From positions 992,001 through 1,056,000 of the forward strand of contig NZ_CAOJCM010000001.1 of assembly GCF_948329825.1 (NCBI RefSeq): DNA of 64,000 bases, in the 5' to 3' direction. The position numbers were made by a program, and so were the translations under genes. This DNA comes from Paenibacillus sp. JJ-100. GTDB lineage: Bacteria > Bacillota > Bacilli > Paenibacillales > Paenibacillaceae. Below, one piece after another: positions 33,281 through 41,736 of the stretch (position 1 is its first letter; the number at the start of each line of letters is the position of its first letter). Below the pieces are notes generated by a model. It saw only the letters and a program-made list of their open reading frames with translations. It had not been told where the DNA came from and did not search any database.

Positions 33281-35122
33281 ATGGTGGAACTTCAAGTGAC
33301 AAATAGTCCTTTTAATCAAGAGCAAGTAGAATTGCTCAATCGTCTTATTCCTACATTAACGGACGGACAACGAATCTGGCTTAGCGGATATATTGCAGCG
33401 TTTCAGTCAGGTACGGCGACAGCAGTCCAAACAGGCCTGGCCCAACAGACTGGAGAAATTCCGGCTTCTGTACCTGTTAATACTCCTGCAATATCCCGTG
33501 AGGTTACGGTATTGTATGGTTCACAGACGGGCAACTCCATTGGATTGTCGAAAAAGCTCGCTAAAAAACTGGAAGAACAAGGACTGCAGGTGACCTTGTC
33601 CTCCATGGGTGATTTTAAACCGAACGGACTCAAAAAAATTGAGAATCTTCTGATCGTGGTCAGCACACATGGAGAAGGTGAGCCGCCGGATAATGCGATT
33701 CCGCTTCATGAGTTTCTGAATAGCAAACGAGCACCAAAGCTGGACGGACTTCGATATTCTGTACTTGCTTTGGGAGATACGTCTTATGAATTCTTTTGCC
33801 AGACAGGTAAGGATTTTGATAAACGCCTTCAGGAATTAGGCGGAACGCCACTGGTTCCAAGAGTGGACTGTGATGTGGACTTTGACGAGCCAGCTGCAGA
33901 ATGGATGAATGATGTCCTGGCTTCACTTAGCAGCACAACAGCAGCTGCGGGGACGGTAAGCAGTGAAGCGATTACGGCTGCGGTAAGCAGCGGAGAATCC
34001 CAGTTCAACCGCACGAATCCGTTCAAGGCGGAAGTGCTTGAAAATCTCAACCTGAATGGTCGCGGATCGGACCGTGAGACACGGCATATTGAACTGTCTC
34101 TGGAAGGCTCCAATCTGGATTATGAACCAGGTGACAGTCTAGGTGTCTTCCCCGAGAACCACCCGCGTCTTGTCGATGAATTGATTGCAGCTATGGGCTG
34201 GAATGCAGATGAACGTGTTACGGTGAACAAAAACGGAGATCAGGTATCGGTCTATGAAGCTCTGTTACGTCATTATGAAATTACGGCAGTAACCAAACCG
34301 GTGGCAGAGCAGCTTGCCAAGCTGAGTCCAGAGAGCGGATTAGCGGCATTGATCGCCAATGATGCAGAATTCCGTAACGTTATGAACAGCTGCGATCTGC
34401 TTGATGTAGCTCAGGATTATGCATTGAAAGGTATTCCAGCCGCGGATTTCCTGGCGGTTCTTCGAAAAATACCAGCACGCCTGTATTCCATTGCGAGCAG
34501 TTCGAAATCCTACCCGGACGAGGTTCATCTGACGGTACGAACCGTACGTTATGAAGCGCGTGGAAGAGAGCGTTATGGGGTATGCTCCGTCCATCTTGCT
34601 GAACGAATCGAACCTGGGGATACCTTGCCAGTGTATATTCAGCATAATCCCAACTTCAAATTACCGGAGAATCCAGACACACCAATTATTATGGTCGGTC
34701 CTGGGACAGGTGTAGCCCCATTCCGAGCATTCCTTGGCGAACGGGAAGAAACGGGTGCTGAAGGGAAAACGTGGTTGTTCTATGGAGATCAGCACTTCGC
34801 TACCGATTTCCTGTACCAGACGGAGTGGCAACGTTGGCTCAAGGATGGAGTTCTTACAAAAATGGATGTAGCCTTCTCCCGTGATACGGAGCAGAAAGTA
34901 TATGTTCAGCATCGGATGCTGGAACACAGCAAGGAATTGTATCAATGGCTTCAGGAAGGAGCGGCCGTGTACATCTGCGGTGATGAGAAAAAAATGGCTC
35001 ATGATGTGCATGCTGCGCTGATTACGATTCTAGAGCAGGAAGGCGGCTTGTCGTCTGAGCAGGCTGCGGAATACATGACAAGGTTGCAACAGGAGAAACG
35101 TTATCAGCGGGATGTGTATTAA
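33281..35122 (+). CDS. cysJ: Sulfite reductase flavoprotein subunit (CysJ)
   Basis: 613 residues from ATG 33281 (GAGG 6 nt upstream; an in-frame TTG at 33257 lacks a good site). Order: N-terminal helical region, flavodoxin domain (YGSQTGNSIGLSKKL, HGEGEPPDNA, LALGDTSYEFFCQTGKDFD), connecting and FAD domain (RLYSIASSSKSYPDEVHLTV), and NADPH-binding domain (VGPGTGVAPFRAFLGERE, YICGDEKKM, RYQRDVY terminus). It passes electrons NADPH-FAD-FMN to the CysI hemoprotein, reducing sulfite to sulfide for cysteine synthesis. It is followed after 53 nt by cysI in one operon. Confidence 0.95.
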   Translation: MVELQVTNSPFNQEQVELLNRLIPTLTDGQRIWLSGYIAAFQSGTATAVQTGLAQQTGEIPASVPVNTPAISREVTVLYGSQTGNSIGLSKKLAKKLEEQGLQVTLSSMGDFKPNGLKKIENLLIVVSTHGEGEPPDNAIPLHEFLNSKRAPKLDGLRYSVLALGDTSYEFFCQTGKDFDKRLQELGGTPLVPRVDCDVDFDEPAAEWMNDVLASLSSTTAAAGTVSSEAITAAVSSGESQFNRTNPFKAEVLENLNLNGRGSDRETRHIELSLEGSNLDYEPGDSLGVFPENHPRLVDELIAAMGWNADERVTVNKNGDQVSVYEALLRHYEITAVTKPVAEQLAKLSPESGLAALIANDAEFRNVMNSCDLLDVAQDYALKGIPAADFLAVLRKIPARLYSIASSSKSYPDEVHLTVRTVRYEARGRERYGVCSVHLAERIEPGDTLPVYIQHNPNFKLPENPDTPIIMVGPGTGVAPFRAFLGEREETGAEGKTWLFYGDQHFATDFLYQTEWQRWLKDGVLTKMDVAFSRDTEQKVYVQHRMLEHSKELYQWLQEGAAVYICGDEKKMAHDVHAALITILEQEGGLSSEQAAEYMTRLQQEKRYQRDVY

Positions 35123-35175
35123 TCTGAGGCTGAGCCGAAAGGTTATATCCCGCAGAGACGAGAGGAGAAAGCGGC

Positions 35176-36897
35176 ATGGCTTATAATAATTTACTTAATC
35201 CGCAACGTACGAACAGCGATGTGGAAGATATTAAGATCAAGAGTAATTATCTGCGCGGAAGTCTTACCGAAACACTGGCGGATCGGATTACCGGCTCGAT
35301 TCCTGAAGATGATAACCGCCTGATGAAACATCATGGCAGCTACATGCAGGATGATCGTGACTTGCGCAACGAGCGTAACAAATCCAAGTTGGAGCCGGCG
35401 TATCAGTTCATGCTGCGGGTGCGTGCTTCCGGCGGTATCGTAACACCCGAGCAGTGGCTGATGATGGATCGTGTTGCTCATAAATATGCGAATCAGACTA
35501 TCCGACTGACTACTCGCCAATCGTTTCAATTGCATGGAGTATTAAAATGGGATCTCAAAAATACAATTCGTGAGGTCAACGATTCTTTGCTTAGTACACT
35601 GGCCGCTTGCGGAGACGTGAACCGTAACGTGATGTGCAACCCGAATCCATACCAGTCCGAAGTGCATGCTGAAGTGTATGAATGGGCTTGCCAAGTAAGT
35701 AATCATCTGGACCCTCGTACACGCGCTTATCATGAGCTGTGGTTGGATGGGGAGAAAGTGATTGACTCTCAGGAGTCGGATGAAGAAGTTGAACCAATCT
35801 ACGGCAAAGTGTACTTGCCGCGTAAGTTCAAAATTGGTATCGCGGTACCACCGTCCAATGATGTGGATGTATTTTCACAGGATCTCGGTTTTATCGCGAT
35901 TGTAGAGAACGGCAAACTGCAAGGCTTCAACGTATCTGTCGGTGGAGGAATGGGGATGTCTCATGGTGATCCGAAGACGTACCCTCAGGTGTCCAAAGTC
36001 ATTGGCTTCTGCACGCCGGAGCAGATGATCGATGTTGCTGAGAAAACTGTTATGATCCAGCGTGACTACGGGGATCGTGCGGTACGTAAACATGCGCGGT
36101 TCAAATATACCATTGATGATCGCGGACTCGAATGGTTTACAGAAGAGTTAACCAGCCGTCTGGGCTGGAGCTTGGAAGCTGCGCGTCCATATCATTTTGA
36201 ACATAATGGAGATCGGTATGGTTGGGTGAAGGGCAGTGATGGCAAATGGCACTACACCTTGTTCATTCAGAACGGACGGGTAAAAGATGTAGACGGATAC
36301 CCGCTTATGACGGGTTTGCGTGAAATTGCTAAAATACACACGGGTGATTTCCGTCTGACGGCCAACCAAAACCTGATTATCGGCAACATCAGTAGCAAGA
36401 AAAAGAAAAAGATTGAAGCGTTGATGCAGGAATACAATCTGACAGATGGGGCTCACTATTCAGCACTTCGCCGAAGTTCTATGGCTTGTGTTGCGCTCCC
36501 AACGTGTGGTCTGGCCATGGCTGAGTCTGAACGTTATCTGCCTTCATTAATCGATAAACTGGAGCCTGTACTCGATGAAGCGGGTTTGCGAGACGAAGAG
36601 ATCGTTATTCGTATGACAGGCTGCCCGAATGGGTGTGCTAGACCGATGCTTGCAGAGATTGCTTTTATCGGCAAGGCACCAGGCAAGTATAATTTCTACT
36701 TGGGCGGTAGCTTTACAGGTCATCGTCTGAATAAATTGTACCGTGAAAATATCGGTGAGGATGAGATTCTGAATATACTGACACCGATGATTAATCAATA
36801 TGCAAAAGAGCGCAACGAAGGTGAGCATTTCGGTGACTTTGTTATTCGTGCGGGGTATGTACCTGAAGTGCTGGATGGACGACAGTTCCACGCCTAA
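35176..36897 (+). CDS. cysI: Sulfite reductase hemoprotein beta subunit (CysI)
   Basis: 573 residues. The siroheme/4Fe-4S ligands are intact: C438 and C444 ([10 protein letters not shown]) and C483 and C487 ([10 protein letters not shown]). Sulfite-binding basic residues occur in the earlier repeats ([12 protein letters not shown] and [12 protein letters not shown]). It reduces sulfite to sulfide with electrons from CysJ, in the cytosol. AGGAGAAAG precedes the ATG. Second gene of cysJI; terminator follows at 15 nt. Confidence 0.95.
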   Translation: MAYNNLLNPQRTNSDVEDIKIKSNYLRGSLTETLADRITGSIPEDDNRLMKHHGSYMQDDRDLRNERNKSKLEPAYQFMLRVRASGGIVTPEQWLMMDRVAHKYANQTIRLTTRQSFQLHGVLKWDLKNTIREVNDSLLSTLAACGDVNRNVMCNPNPYQSEVHAEVYEWACQVSNHLDPRTRAYHELWLDGEKVIDSQESDEEVEPIYGKVYLPRKFKIGIAVPPSNDVDVFSQDLGFIAIVENGKLQGFNVSVGGGMGMSHGDPKTYPQVSKVIGFCTPEQMIDVAEKTVMIQRDYGDRAVRKHARFKYTIDDRGLEWFTEELTSRLGWSLEAARPYHFEHNGDRYGWVKGSDGKWHYTLFIQNGRVKDVDGYPLMTGLREIAKIHTGDFRLTANQNLIIGNISSKKKKKIEALMQEYNLTDGAHYSALRRSSMACVALPTCGLAMAESERYLPSLIDKLEPVLDEAGLRDEEIVIRMTGCPNGCARPMLAEIAFIGKAPGKYNFYLGGSFTGHRLNKLYRENIGEDEILNILTPMINQYAKERNEGEHFGDFVIRAGYVPEVLDGRQFHA

Positions 36898-36912
36898 GCT
36901 CATCGTTTACGA

Positions 36913-36943
36913 AAAAGCATTCCTTTCATGGAGTGCTTTTTTT
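36913..36943 (+). terminator. Terminator of cysJI
   Basis: AAGCATTCC-TTTCAT-GGAGTGCTT (one GU pair) followed by seven T. Confidence 0.85.
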
Positions 36944-37085
36944 GTCTCATTGGTTTGAGTTAAGACAGAATAAATCTAATGACTTTTCCCATTTTTACGT
37001 AGCTAGAAACTTGTTGAACCAGACGCAACAAGATATAATGACAAAGTAGAAAGCAGATTAAATGTTGAAAGTGAGCGGAAATAAT

Positions 37086-37805
37086 ATGGGTCGTAAGTGG
37101 AATAACATTAAGGAAAAGAAAGCTTCGAAAGATGCAAACACAAGTCGGATCTACGCCAAATTCGGCGTTGAGATCTATGTAGCAGCGAAGAAGGGCGAAC
37201 CGGACCCGGAAGCAAACCGTGCGCTCAAGGTCGTTTTGGAACGTGCCAAAACGTATAATGTTCCCAAAGCCATTATTGACCGTGCGATGGAAAAAGCAAA
37301 AGGCAGCGGAGATGAAAACTATGAGGAACTGCGCTACGAAGGTTTTGGACCAAACGGTGCTATGGTGATCGTAGATGCCCTCACGAATAACGTAAATCGC
37401 ACAGCGCCTGAAGTCCGCTCGGCATTCAACAAAAACGGTGGCAACATGGGTGTCAGTGGCTCCGTAGCTTACATGTTTGATCCTACAGCCGTAATCGGTG
37501 TTGAAGGTAAAAATGCGGAAGAAGTACTGGAAATTATGCTGGAAGCAGATGTGGATGTACGTGATATCGTGGACGAAGACGATACAGTCATCGTATACGC
37601 AGAGCCAGACCAATTCCATGCCGTTCAGGAAGCATTCAAAGCTGCTGGAGTGACTGAGTTCACGGTTGCCGAGCTGACGATGCTGGCGCAAAACCACATT
37701 GAACTGCCTGCGGATGCACAAGTTCAATTCGAGAAACTGATCGACGCGCTCGAAGATCTCGAAGATGTGCAGCAGGTGTACCACAACGTGGAGTTTGCAG
37801 AGTAA
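37086..37805 (+). CDS. YebC/PmpR family DNA-binding regulator (YeeI-like)
   Basis: 239 residues, nearly identical in pattern to B. subtilis YeeI: begins [20 protein letters not shown], contains [19 protein letters not shown] and [15 protein letters not shown], and ends [13 protein letters not shown]. YebC family proteins bind DNA or help ribosomes through proline-rich stretches. ATG at 37086 fits the family start; an in-frame ATG at 37062 would add eight residues. Single gene, ending at a bidirectional terminator. Confidence 0.93.
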   Translation: MGRKWNNIKEKKASKDANTSRIYAKFGVEIYVAAKKGEPDPEANRALKVVLERAKTYNVPKAIIDRAMEKAKGSGDENYEELRYEGFGPNGAMVIVDALTNNVNRTAPEVRSAFNKNGGNMGVSGSVAYMFDPTAVIGVEGKNAEEVLEIMLEADVDVRDIVDEDDTVIVYAEPDQFHAVQEAFKAAGVTEFTVAELTMLAQNHIELPADAQVQFEKLIDALEDLEDVQQVYHNVEFAE

Positions 37806-37845
37806 CCGAGAATAAGCTTTTTGTTATTCTTGATTATTAAAATGT

Positions 37846-37894
37846 AAAAGAGTGTCTAAACAATCGATCGGGATTGAATAGACACTCTTTTTTG
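37846..37894. terminator. Bidirectional terminator
   Basis: AAAAGAGTGTCTA pairs with TAGACACTCTTTT across a loop with CAATC/GATTG pairing. T-runs on both strands; it serves yebC and the convergent DUF606 operon. Confidence 0.85.
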
Positions 37895-37900
37895 TGGTTT

Positions 37901-38398
37901 TTATGGTTGGCTAGGTGTGCTGCGTGGTGACTTGTCTGATGATTCAGATGTATCTTTGTTCAATCCGCCAAACTTGAAAAGAATGATACCGCCAACAATG
38001 ACAAGTACCCCCAAAAGCTGGTTCCATGAGAACGGAATTTGTTCCAGACCGAGCCAGCCCATGGAATCAAACAATAGAGCAAAACTCAACTGAGACGTCA
38101 ACACGATGGAGATCGCATAGGTTGGACCGAGCAGCTTCATCCCCTGAACAAGACAGAAGACGACACCGACCCCAATTGCTCCGCTCAGCCAATACCAGGG
38201 TTTCATGTCCTGAAAGCTAAATGTGTTGGTACCTTCAACCAGCAGGGAGATTAGAAATGAAGCGATGAATCCGGTAAACAGCACCATGGTTGTCGTGGAC
38301 CACGAGCCTGTGCGTTCATTGACTTTACTATTGAAAATCGTTTGCAGACTCACGAGTGAACCAGCCAGCAGCGCGAGTAAAATACCTGTAATTATCAT
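37901..38398 (-). CDS. YdcZ/DUF606 small DMT-superfamily transporter, distal copy
   Basis: 165 residues with five predicted helices and the YdcZ/DUF606 pattern: GILLALLAGSLVSLQTIFNSK at the start (split GILLALLAG, SLVSLQTIFNSK), WYWLSGAIGVG, then SIVLTSQLSFALLFDSMGWLG, and a polar tail. These half-size members of the drug/metabolite transporter superfamily probably work as homo- or heterodimers. It is the last gene of a minus-strand operon: DUF606, Crp/Fnr regulator, DUF606. Only 15 nt separate it from the regulator gene. Substrate unknown. Confidence 0.88.
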   Translation of the reverse strand: MIITGILLALLAGSLVSLQTIFNSKVNERTGSWSTTTMVLFTGFIASFLISLLVEGTNTFSFQDMKPWYWLSGAIGVGVVFCLVQGMKLLGPTYAISIVLTSQLSFALLFDSMGWLGLEQIPFSWNQLLGVLVIVGGIILFKFGGLNKDTSESSDKSPRSTPSQP

Positions 38399-38413
38399 GT
38401 GAGTCTTAACTCC

Positions 38414-39112
38414 TTATTCATATATATTGTATTCAGCGATGTTCCGAAGTCCTTCGCGATTGGTAATACGCAGCAATCCCTGGTGACGCTCGATATAACC
38501 ATCTGAACATAGTTTCTGGATGACTCGGTTTAAATGGCGATAACTGGTACCGATCAGATTGGCAATGTCCGTCAGATTAAAGGCATCCAGCTCCTCATGC
38601 ATGACTGTGCCACCCTCATCAGTTGAGATGGAGAGCAAATAGCTGGCTAAACGAACTTCCACCGGATACATCAGATTAAAATTGGAAAAGTTCGAATCAA
38701 TATAGAATTTGTGTGAGATAATTTGTAGCAAAAATTTTAGCAAAGGCGCATAGTCACTGGCCAGCTCAGTGAGCCAGCGGTAATGAATGCGAATCATCAT
38801 AACAGGGGAGACCGCCTGAACCGTGTTAACGGTATGACTTTCGCGAACATACTCGATGTCTCCGACCACTTCAAGCGGTGTTTTGAAACAGAGTACCAGT
38901 GTTTTATCCTGAGGAGAGGTGGTGAAGATTTTAATTTTCCCCTCAACCAGTACATATAAGTATTCAGAAGCTTCGCCTTCTCGGCAGATCAGCTCACATT
39001 TTTCAAACAGACATAATGTCATATGTGGACGCAGGTTCTCATGAAAGACCTTCTCGAGTTGGTACTTTTCCAAGTAATGCATCATCTGCTGAGTATTATG
39101 AATCTCTTCCAT
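38414..39112 (-). CDS. Crp/Fnr family regulator (YeiL-like)
   Basis: 232 residues: a cyclic-nucleotide-binding-like beta-roll (about 20-135, CELICREGEASEYLYVLVEGKIKIF split as CELICREGEA, EYLYVLVEGKIKIF), a long dimer helix and a C-terminal winged helix with LTDIANLIGTSYRHLNRVIQKL. The residues that bind cAMP in CRP are not conserved, and two Cys at 33 and 38 plus one at about 42 might sense redox state. AGAGGTGAG lies 8 nt before the ATG. It sits between two DUF606 transporter genes in one operon and probably controls it through the dyad at 39653-39666. Confidence 0.88.
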   Translation of the reverse strand: MEEIHNTQQMMHYLEKYQLEKVFHENLRPHMTLCLFEKCELICREGEASEYLYVLVEGKIKIFTTSPQDKTLVLCFKTPLEVVGDIEYVRESHTVNTVQAVSPVMMIRIHYRWLTELASDYAPLLKFLLQIISHKFYIDSNFSNFNLMYPVEVRLASYLLSISTDEGGTVMHEELDAFNLTDIANLIGTSYRHLNRVIQKLCSDGYIERHQGLLRITNREGLRNIAEYNIYE

Positions 39113-39157
39113 GTGGTTCTCACCTCTGCGTTCGTTCTTTCGAAATTACACTGAAAG

Positions 39158-39583
39158 CTACAGCTTCATAATAATAACGCCAGCGATCATGAGGGCAATG
39201 CCTAGAAATTGCGGCAATTTCATCTTTTGTTTAAGCACCCCGAACCATCCATTGCTGTCGATCAAAAAGGTTAAACACAATTGTGCAATCAGCAGGGCCG
39301 AGATCGTAAAGGTCACACCAATCTGCTGAATCGCAGTGACTTCGCTGAATATAATAACAGCACCAAACGCCCCGCCAGCAAGATACATTGGTTTTACTTG
39401 CTTAATTCCCTGAAGATTGGCATCTCGTACAAACACTAGAATAAGCGCTGCGAGTATAAATCCGGTTAATTGCGTGATCGTCGCGGCTTGCCATGTGCCT
39501 ATGTCTGTACTGATTCGAGTGTTGGCAACCCCTTGTAGTGTAATGCAGGCTCCACCTAGTAGAGCAAAAATAATTCCTCGCAT
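39158..39583 (-). CDS. YdcZ/DUF606 small DMT-superfamily transporter, proximal copy
   Basis: 141 residues, five predicted helices, with the family start MRGIIFALLGGACITLQGVANTRIS (split MRGIIFALLGGAC, ITLQGVANTRIS) and the FTISALLIAQLCLTFLIDSNGWFG core that parallels the distal copy. It is clearly a paralogue of the 37901-38398 protein but diverged, so the pair may form a heterodimer. First gene of the operon; AGGAG is 13 nt upstream of the ATG, rather far. Confidence 0.88.
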   Translation of the reverse strand: MRGIIFALLGGACITLQGVANTRISTDIGTWQAATITQLTGFILAALILVFVRDANLQGIKQVKPMYLAGGAFGAVIIFSEVTAIQQIGVTFTISALLIAQLCLTFLIDSNGWFGVLKQKMKLPQFLGIALMIAGVIIMKL

Positions 39584-39623
39584 ACTTCTATTGCAGCTCC
39601 TTTATTCCATGACTTCGACCTCT

Positions 39624-39666
39624 ATTAAATGATAAAACTACCATTATTGCCAAGGACAAATGTCCT
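39624..39666 (-). promoter_or_regulatory. Promoter with Crp/Fnr-type dyad at about -42
   Basis: On the minus strand: AGGACA-TT-TGTCCT (39653-39666) overlaps the -35 TTGGCA (39653-39648), 18 bases, TTTAAT (39629-39624). The dyad centre falls about 42 bp before the expected start, the class II activator position. Confidence 0.55.
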
Positions 39667-39801
39667 GAGCAAGAAATTTCATCACATGTGGCTTACGTTA
39701 AGATCGGGTGAAACCTAGATATAGTCTTCCCAATTGGTGAAGAAAAGTGTTATCCGTTCGAGGTCGCTTCATATGTACAGCCAAAGCACTCTAATGCAAC
39801 A

Positions 39802-40626
39802 TCAAAGTACTCTAAATACAGGTTGTTCCTTCACATAACGAACGGGAATCCCCCTGAAAAATTCGGCCAATCGATGTGTAAGAAATTCCATTCCTGGACT
39901 CTCACTCTCGGCATGACCAATCATGATGAGCGCCTTGGAATGGCCTTGTTGTACGGCGTCGCGAATGTACTCAGGCGTCTCCCATTCGAATCCCTCTCCG
40001 GCAATAATCAGATCAACTTGCTCGTTCTGGACAAGAGGAATAGTATTGTTGCCGTTACCCCGGAATCCGACTAGAACAGCTACACGTCTGCACACCGTCT
40101 CCATATCGCCCGCGAATCGAACATATTCCAGACCAAGCTGTTCTTTCAACTTCTCAGTGATAGATCGAACGCTGACTCCCTCTGCAAAGGTAATCACATC
40201 TGCTTCTGCTGTACGTTGACTCACGTACGTGTTCCATCCCAGGCTCTGGATCAGACCGTCAGTGATGCCATCCGGCTCGAAACGATGTATGATATCATGG
40301 CACCGGAATATGGCAATGCCTTTTCGATCAATCAAATTTCTTTTATATGTATATATCGGGTCATTCTCAAGCCAATCGGTCGCACTGTGATGGTTATAGA
40401 AAGGAGATTCATGAGCAATAATCAGATTAGCTCCTAGCTGAACGGCCTGTTCAATGACATATTGTGTGGGCATAAAAGCAATAACAATCCCAGTCACGAC
40501 CTGGTCCATGGAACCAGTAATCAGTTGATCCACAGTATGTTCTGGTAACGTTACACCATGACGAAGATGGTGGATAATATCTTGCACTTTCAGGTTTTTG
40601 AATTCGGTCAAGTCCTTGAATTTCAT
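39802..40626 (-). CDS. Nif3-like dinuclear metal center protein
   Basis: 274 residues of the NIF3/DUF34 family: VDQLITGSMDQVVTGIVIAFMPTQYVIEQA, LIIAHESPFYNH with the metal-ligand His (about 81), HDIIHRFEPDGI, and GHAESESPGMEFL with the C-terminal His and Glu ligands. The family makes toroidal hexamers with two metals per subunit; its general role is unsettled (GTP cyclohydrolase or metal chaperone proposals). ATG at 40626 has AGGGGGA about 9 nt upstream; an in-frame start at 40653 is weaker. Single minus-strand gene. Confidence 0.88.
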   Translation of the reverse strand: MKFKDLTEFKNLKVQDIIHHLRHGVTLPEHTVDQLITGSMDQVVTGIVIAFMPTQYVIEQAVQLGANLIIAHESPFYNHHSATDWLENDPIYTYKRNLIDRKGIAIFRCHDIIHRFEPDGITDGLIQSLGWNTYVSQRTAEADVITFAEGVSVRSITEKLKEQLGLEYVRFAGDMETVCRRVAVLVGFRGNGNNTIPLVQNEQVDLIIAGEGFEWETPEYIRDAVQQGHSKALIMIGHAESESPGMEFLTHRLAEFFRGIPVRYVKEQPVFRVL

Positions 40627-40765
40627 CCAATGTTTCCCCCTGAGTCTAAGCATTTAGTGTTAGTTTACCATGTCTAAGCTTAAAAACCATCAAGGCAGAC
40701 CATACTTCATCACCTATGTCTATATGAAATAGAGAGCAATGTGACTGTACTAATGATGTTGGCTT

Positions 40766-40781
40766 ATCACATATCTGTGAT
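40766..40781 (+). promoter_or_regulatory. Inverted repeat upstream of heme oxygenase
   Basis: ATCACA-TATC-TGTGAT, perfect 6-bp arms, about 130 bp before the start codon. Possible operator of an unknown regulator. Confidence 0.4.
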
Positions 40782-40907
40782 TAGCTCTGGTGAATTCATG
40801 GTGTTTTCTGGTAGGATAAAATGTACACCCATATAAAAGGTTTTCATTAGTGATAATAAACAGACATCGTATAGGACGAGCTTGATCATACGAAAGGGGA
40901 TAACGAC

Positions 40908-41504
40908 TTGACAGCAGCAAATATTATGGAACGTCTGAAAAGTGAGACGGCACATTACCATAGACAAGTGGAACAGAATCCTTATGCGAAAGCAATTATG
41001 GATAAAACCATAACGATGGATCAGTATATAGCGTATTTGAAAAAATTCTACGGTTTCCTAAAACCGTTGGAGGATCAAGCGGTAAAGCTGCCTTTTTGGG
41101 AAAAAACAGGACTGGATATCGCTGTTAGGGGCAAGGCAAATTTATTAGAGCAGGATCTGATGGACCTTGGATTAAGCAGAGAGCACATCGAGCAGATACC
41201 ACTTTGCGACCAGTTACCTGATATTTCTACGTCTGCAGGACTATTTGGATATCTCTATGTTATTGAAGGTTCGACCAATGGCGGGCAAATTATGACGAAA
41301 CGTTTGTCTCAATTTCTGCCAATTGATGCGGATCATGGGCTGCAATATTTCAACGCATACGGTACGGAGACGCGTACTCGATGGAGCGAGTTTATGCAAA
41401 TGTTGCAAAAGTCCATAAATACACAGCAAGATCATGATATTATGGTCGATACTGCCTCAGAGACATTCCGGTTGCTGGACCACTGGATTAACGGATCTGA
41501 TTAA
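40908..41504 (+). CDS. Biliverdin-producing heme oxygenase
   Basis: 198 residues of the all-helical HO-1/HmuO family. The heme-ligand His is H18 in TAHYHRQVE; the distal-helix motif is GYLYVIEGSTNGGQIM (about 117-132). It oxidises heme to biliverdin, CO and iron in the cytosol. The start is TTG with AAGGGG 8-9 nt upstream. There is no phytochrome, heme importer or siderophore gene close by, so it could serve iron recovery, a distant phytochrome, or heme detoxification. Own terminator follows. Confidence 0.9.
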   Translation: MTAANIMERLKSETAHYHRQVEQNPYAKAIMDKTITMDQYIAYLKKFYGFLKPLEDQAVKLPFWEKTGLDIAVRGKANLLEQDLMDLGLSREHIEQIPLCDQLPDISTSAGLFGYLYVIEGSTNGGQIMTKRLSQFLPIDADHGLQYFNAYGTETRTRWSEFMQMLQKSINTQQDHDIMVDTASETFRLLDHWINGSD

Positions 41505-41620
41505 AGCAAATACATCCCGAATCACTGGTGTTCAGGTCTATAACTGATCCAGGGTCGCGGCAAGGAATTAGCATAATATGAACGGTACATTACCGAATAT
41601 CAGAGGAAAATAGATTGAAT

Positions 41621-41648
41621 AAAAAGAAGGCAGTTATGCCTTCTTTTT
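41621..41648 (+). terminator. Terminator of the heme oxygenase gene
   Basis: AAAAAGAAGGCA-GTTA-TGCCTTCTTTTT, perfect 12-bp arms. Confidence 0.9.
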
Positions 41649-41694
41649 GTGTTGAAAGAAAGTGTCACTTTGCCGCCCACAGAACCTGGACAAG

Positions 41695-41703
41695 TGTTAT
41701 AAT
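41695..41703 (+). promoter_or_regulatory. Extended -10 promoter of the TerB operon
   Basis: TGTTATAAT is a perfect extended -10 (TGnTATAAT). No good -35 is seen. Transcription would start near 41710, after an upstream in-frame GTG at 41662. Confidence 0.55.
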
Positions 41704-41736
41704 GATCCATATGGATACACGTGTTCGTATTTTGTT

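Noticed and set aside
36960..37784. 274-codon open frame on the minus strand
   Set aside because: It is the complement of the YebC/YeeI gene, whose sense protein matches a conserved family closely; the antisense frame is low in motifs and rich in His/Phe/Cys, typical of a shadow.
41662..41736. GTG at 41662 as start of the TerB-domain protein
   Set aside because: It lies upstream of the extended -10 at 41695-41703 and has no good ribosome site; later ATGs fit better, though none is ideal.
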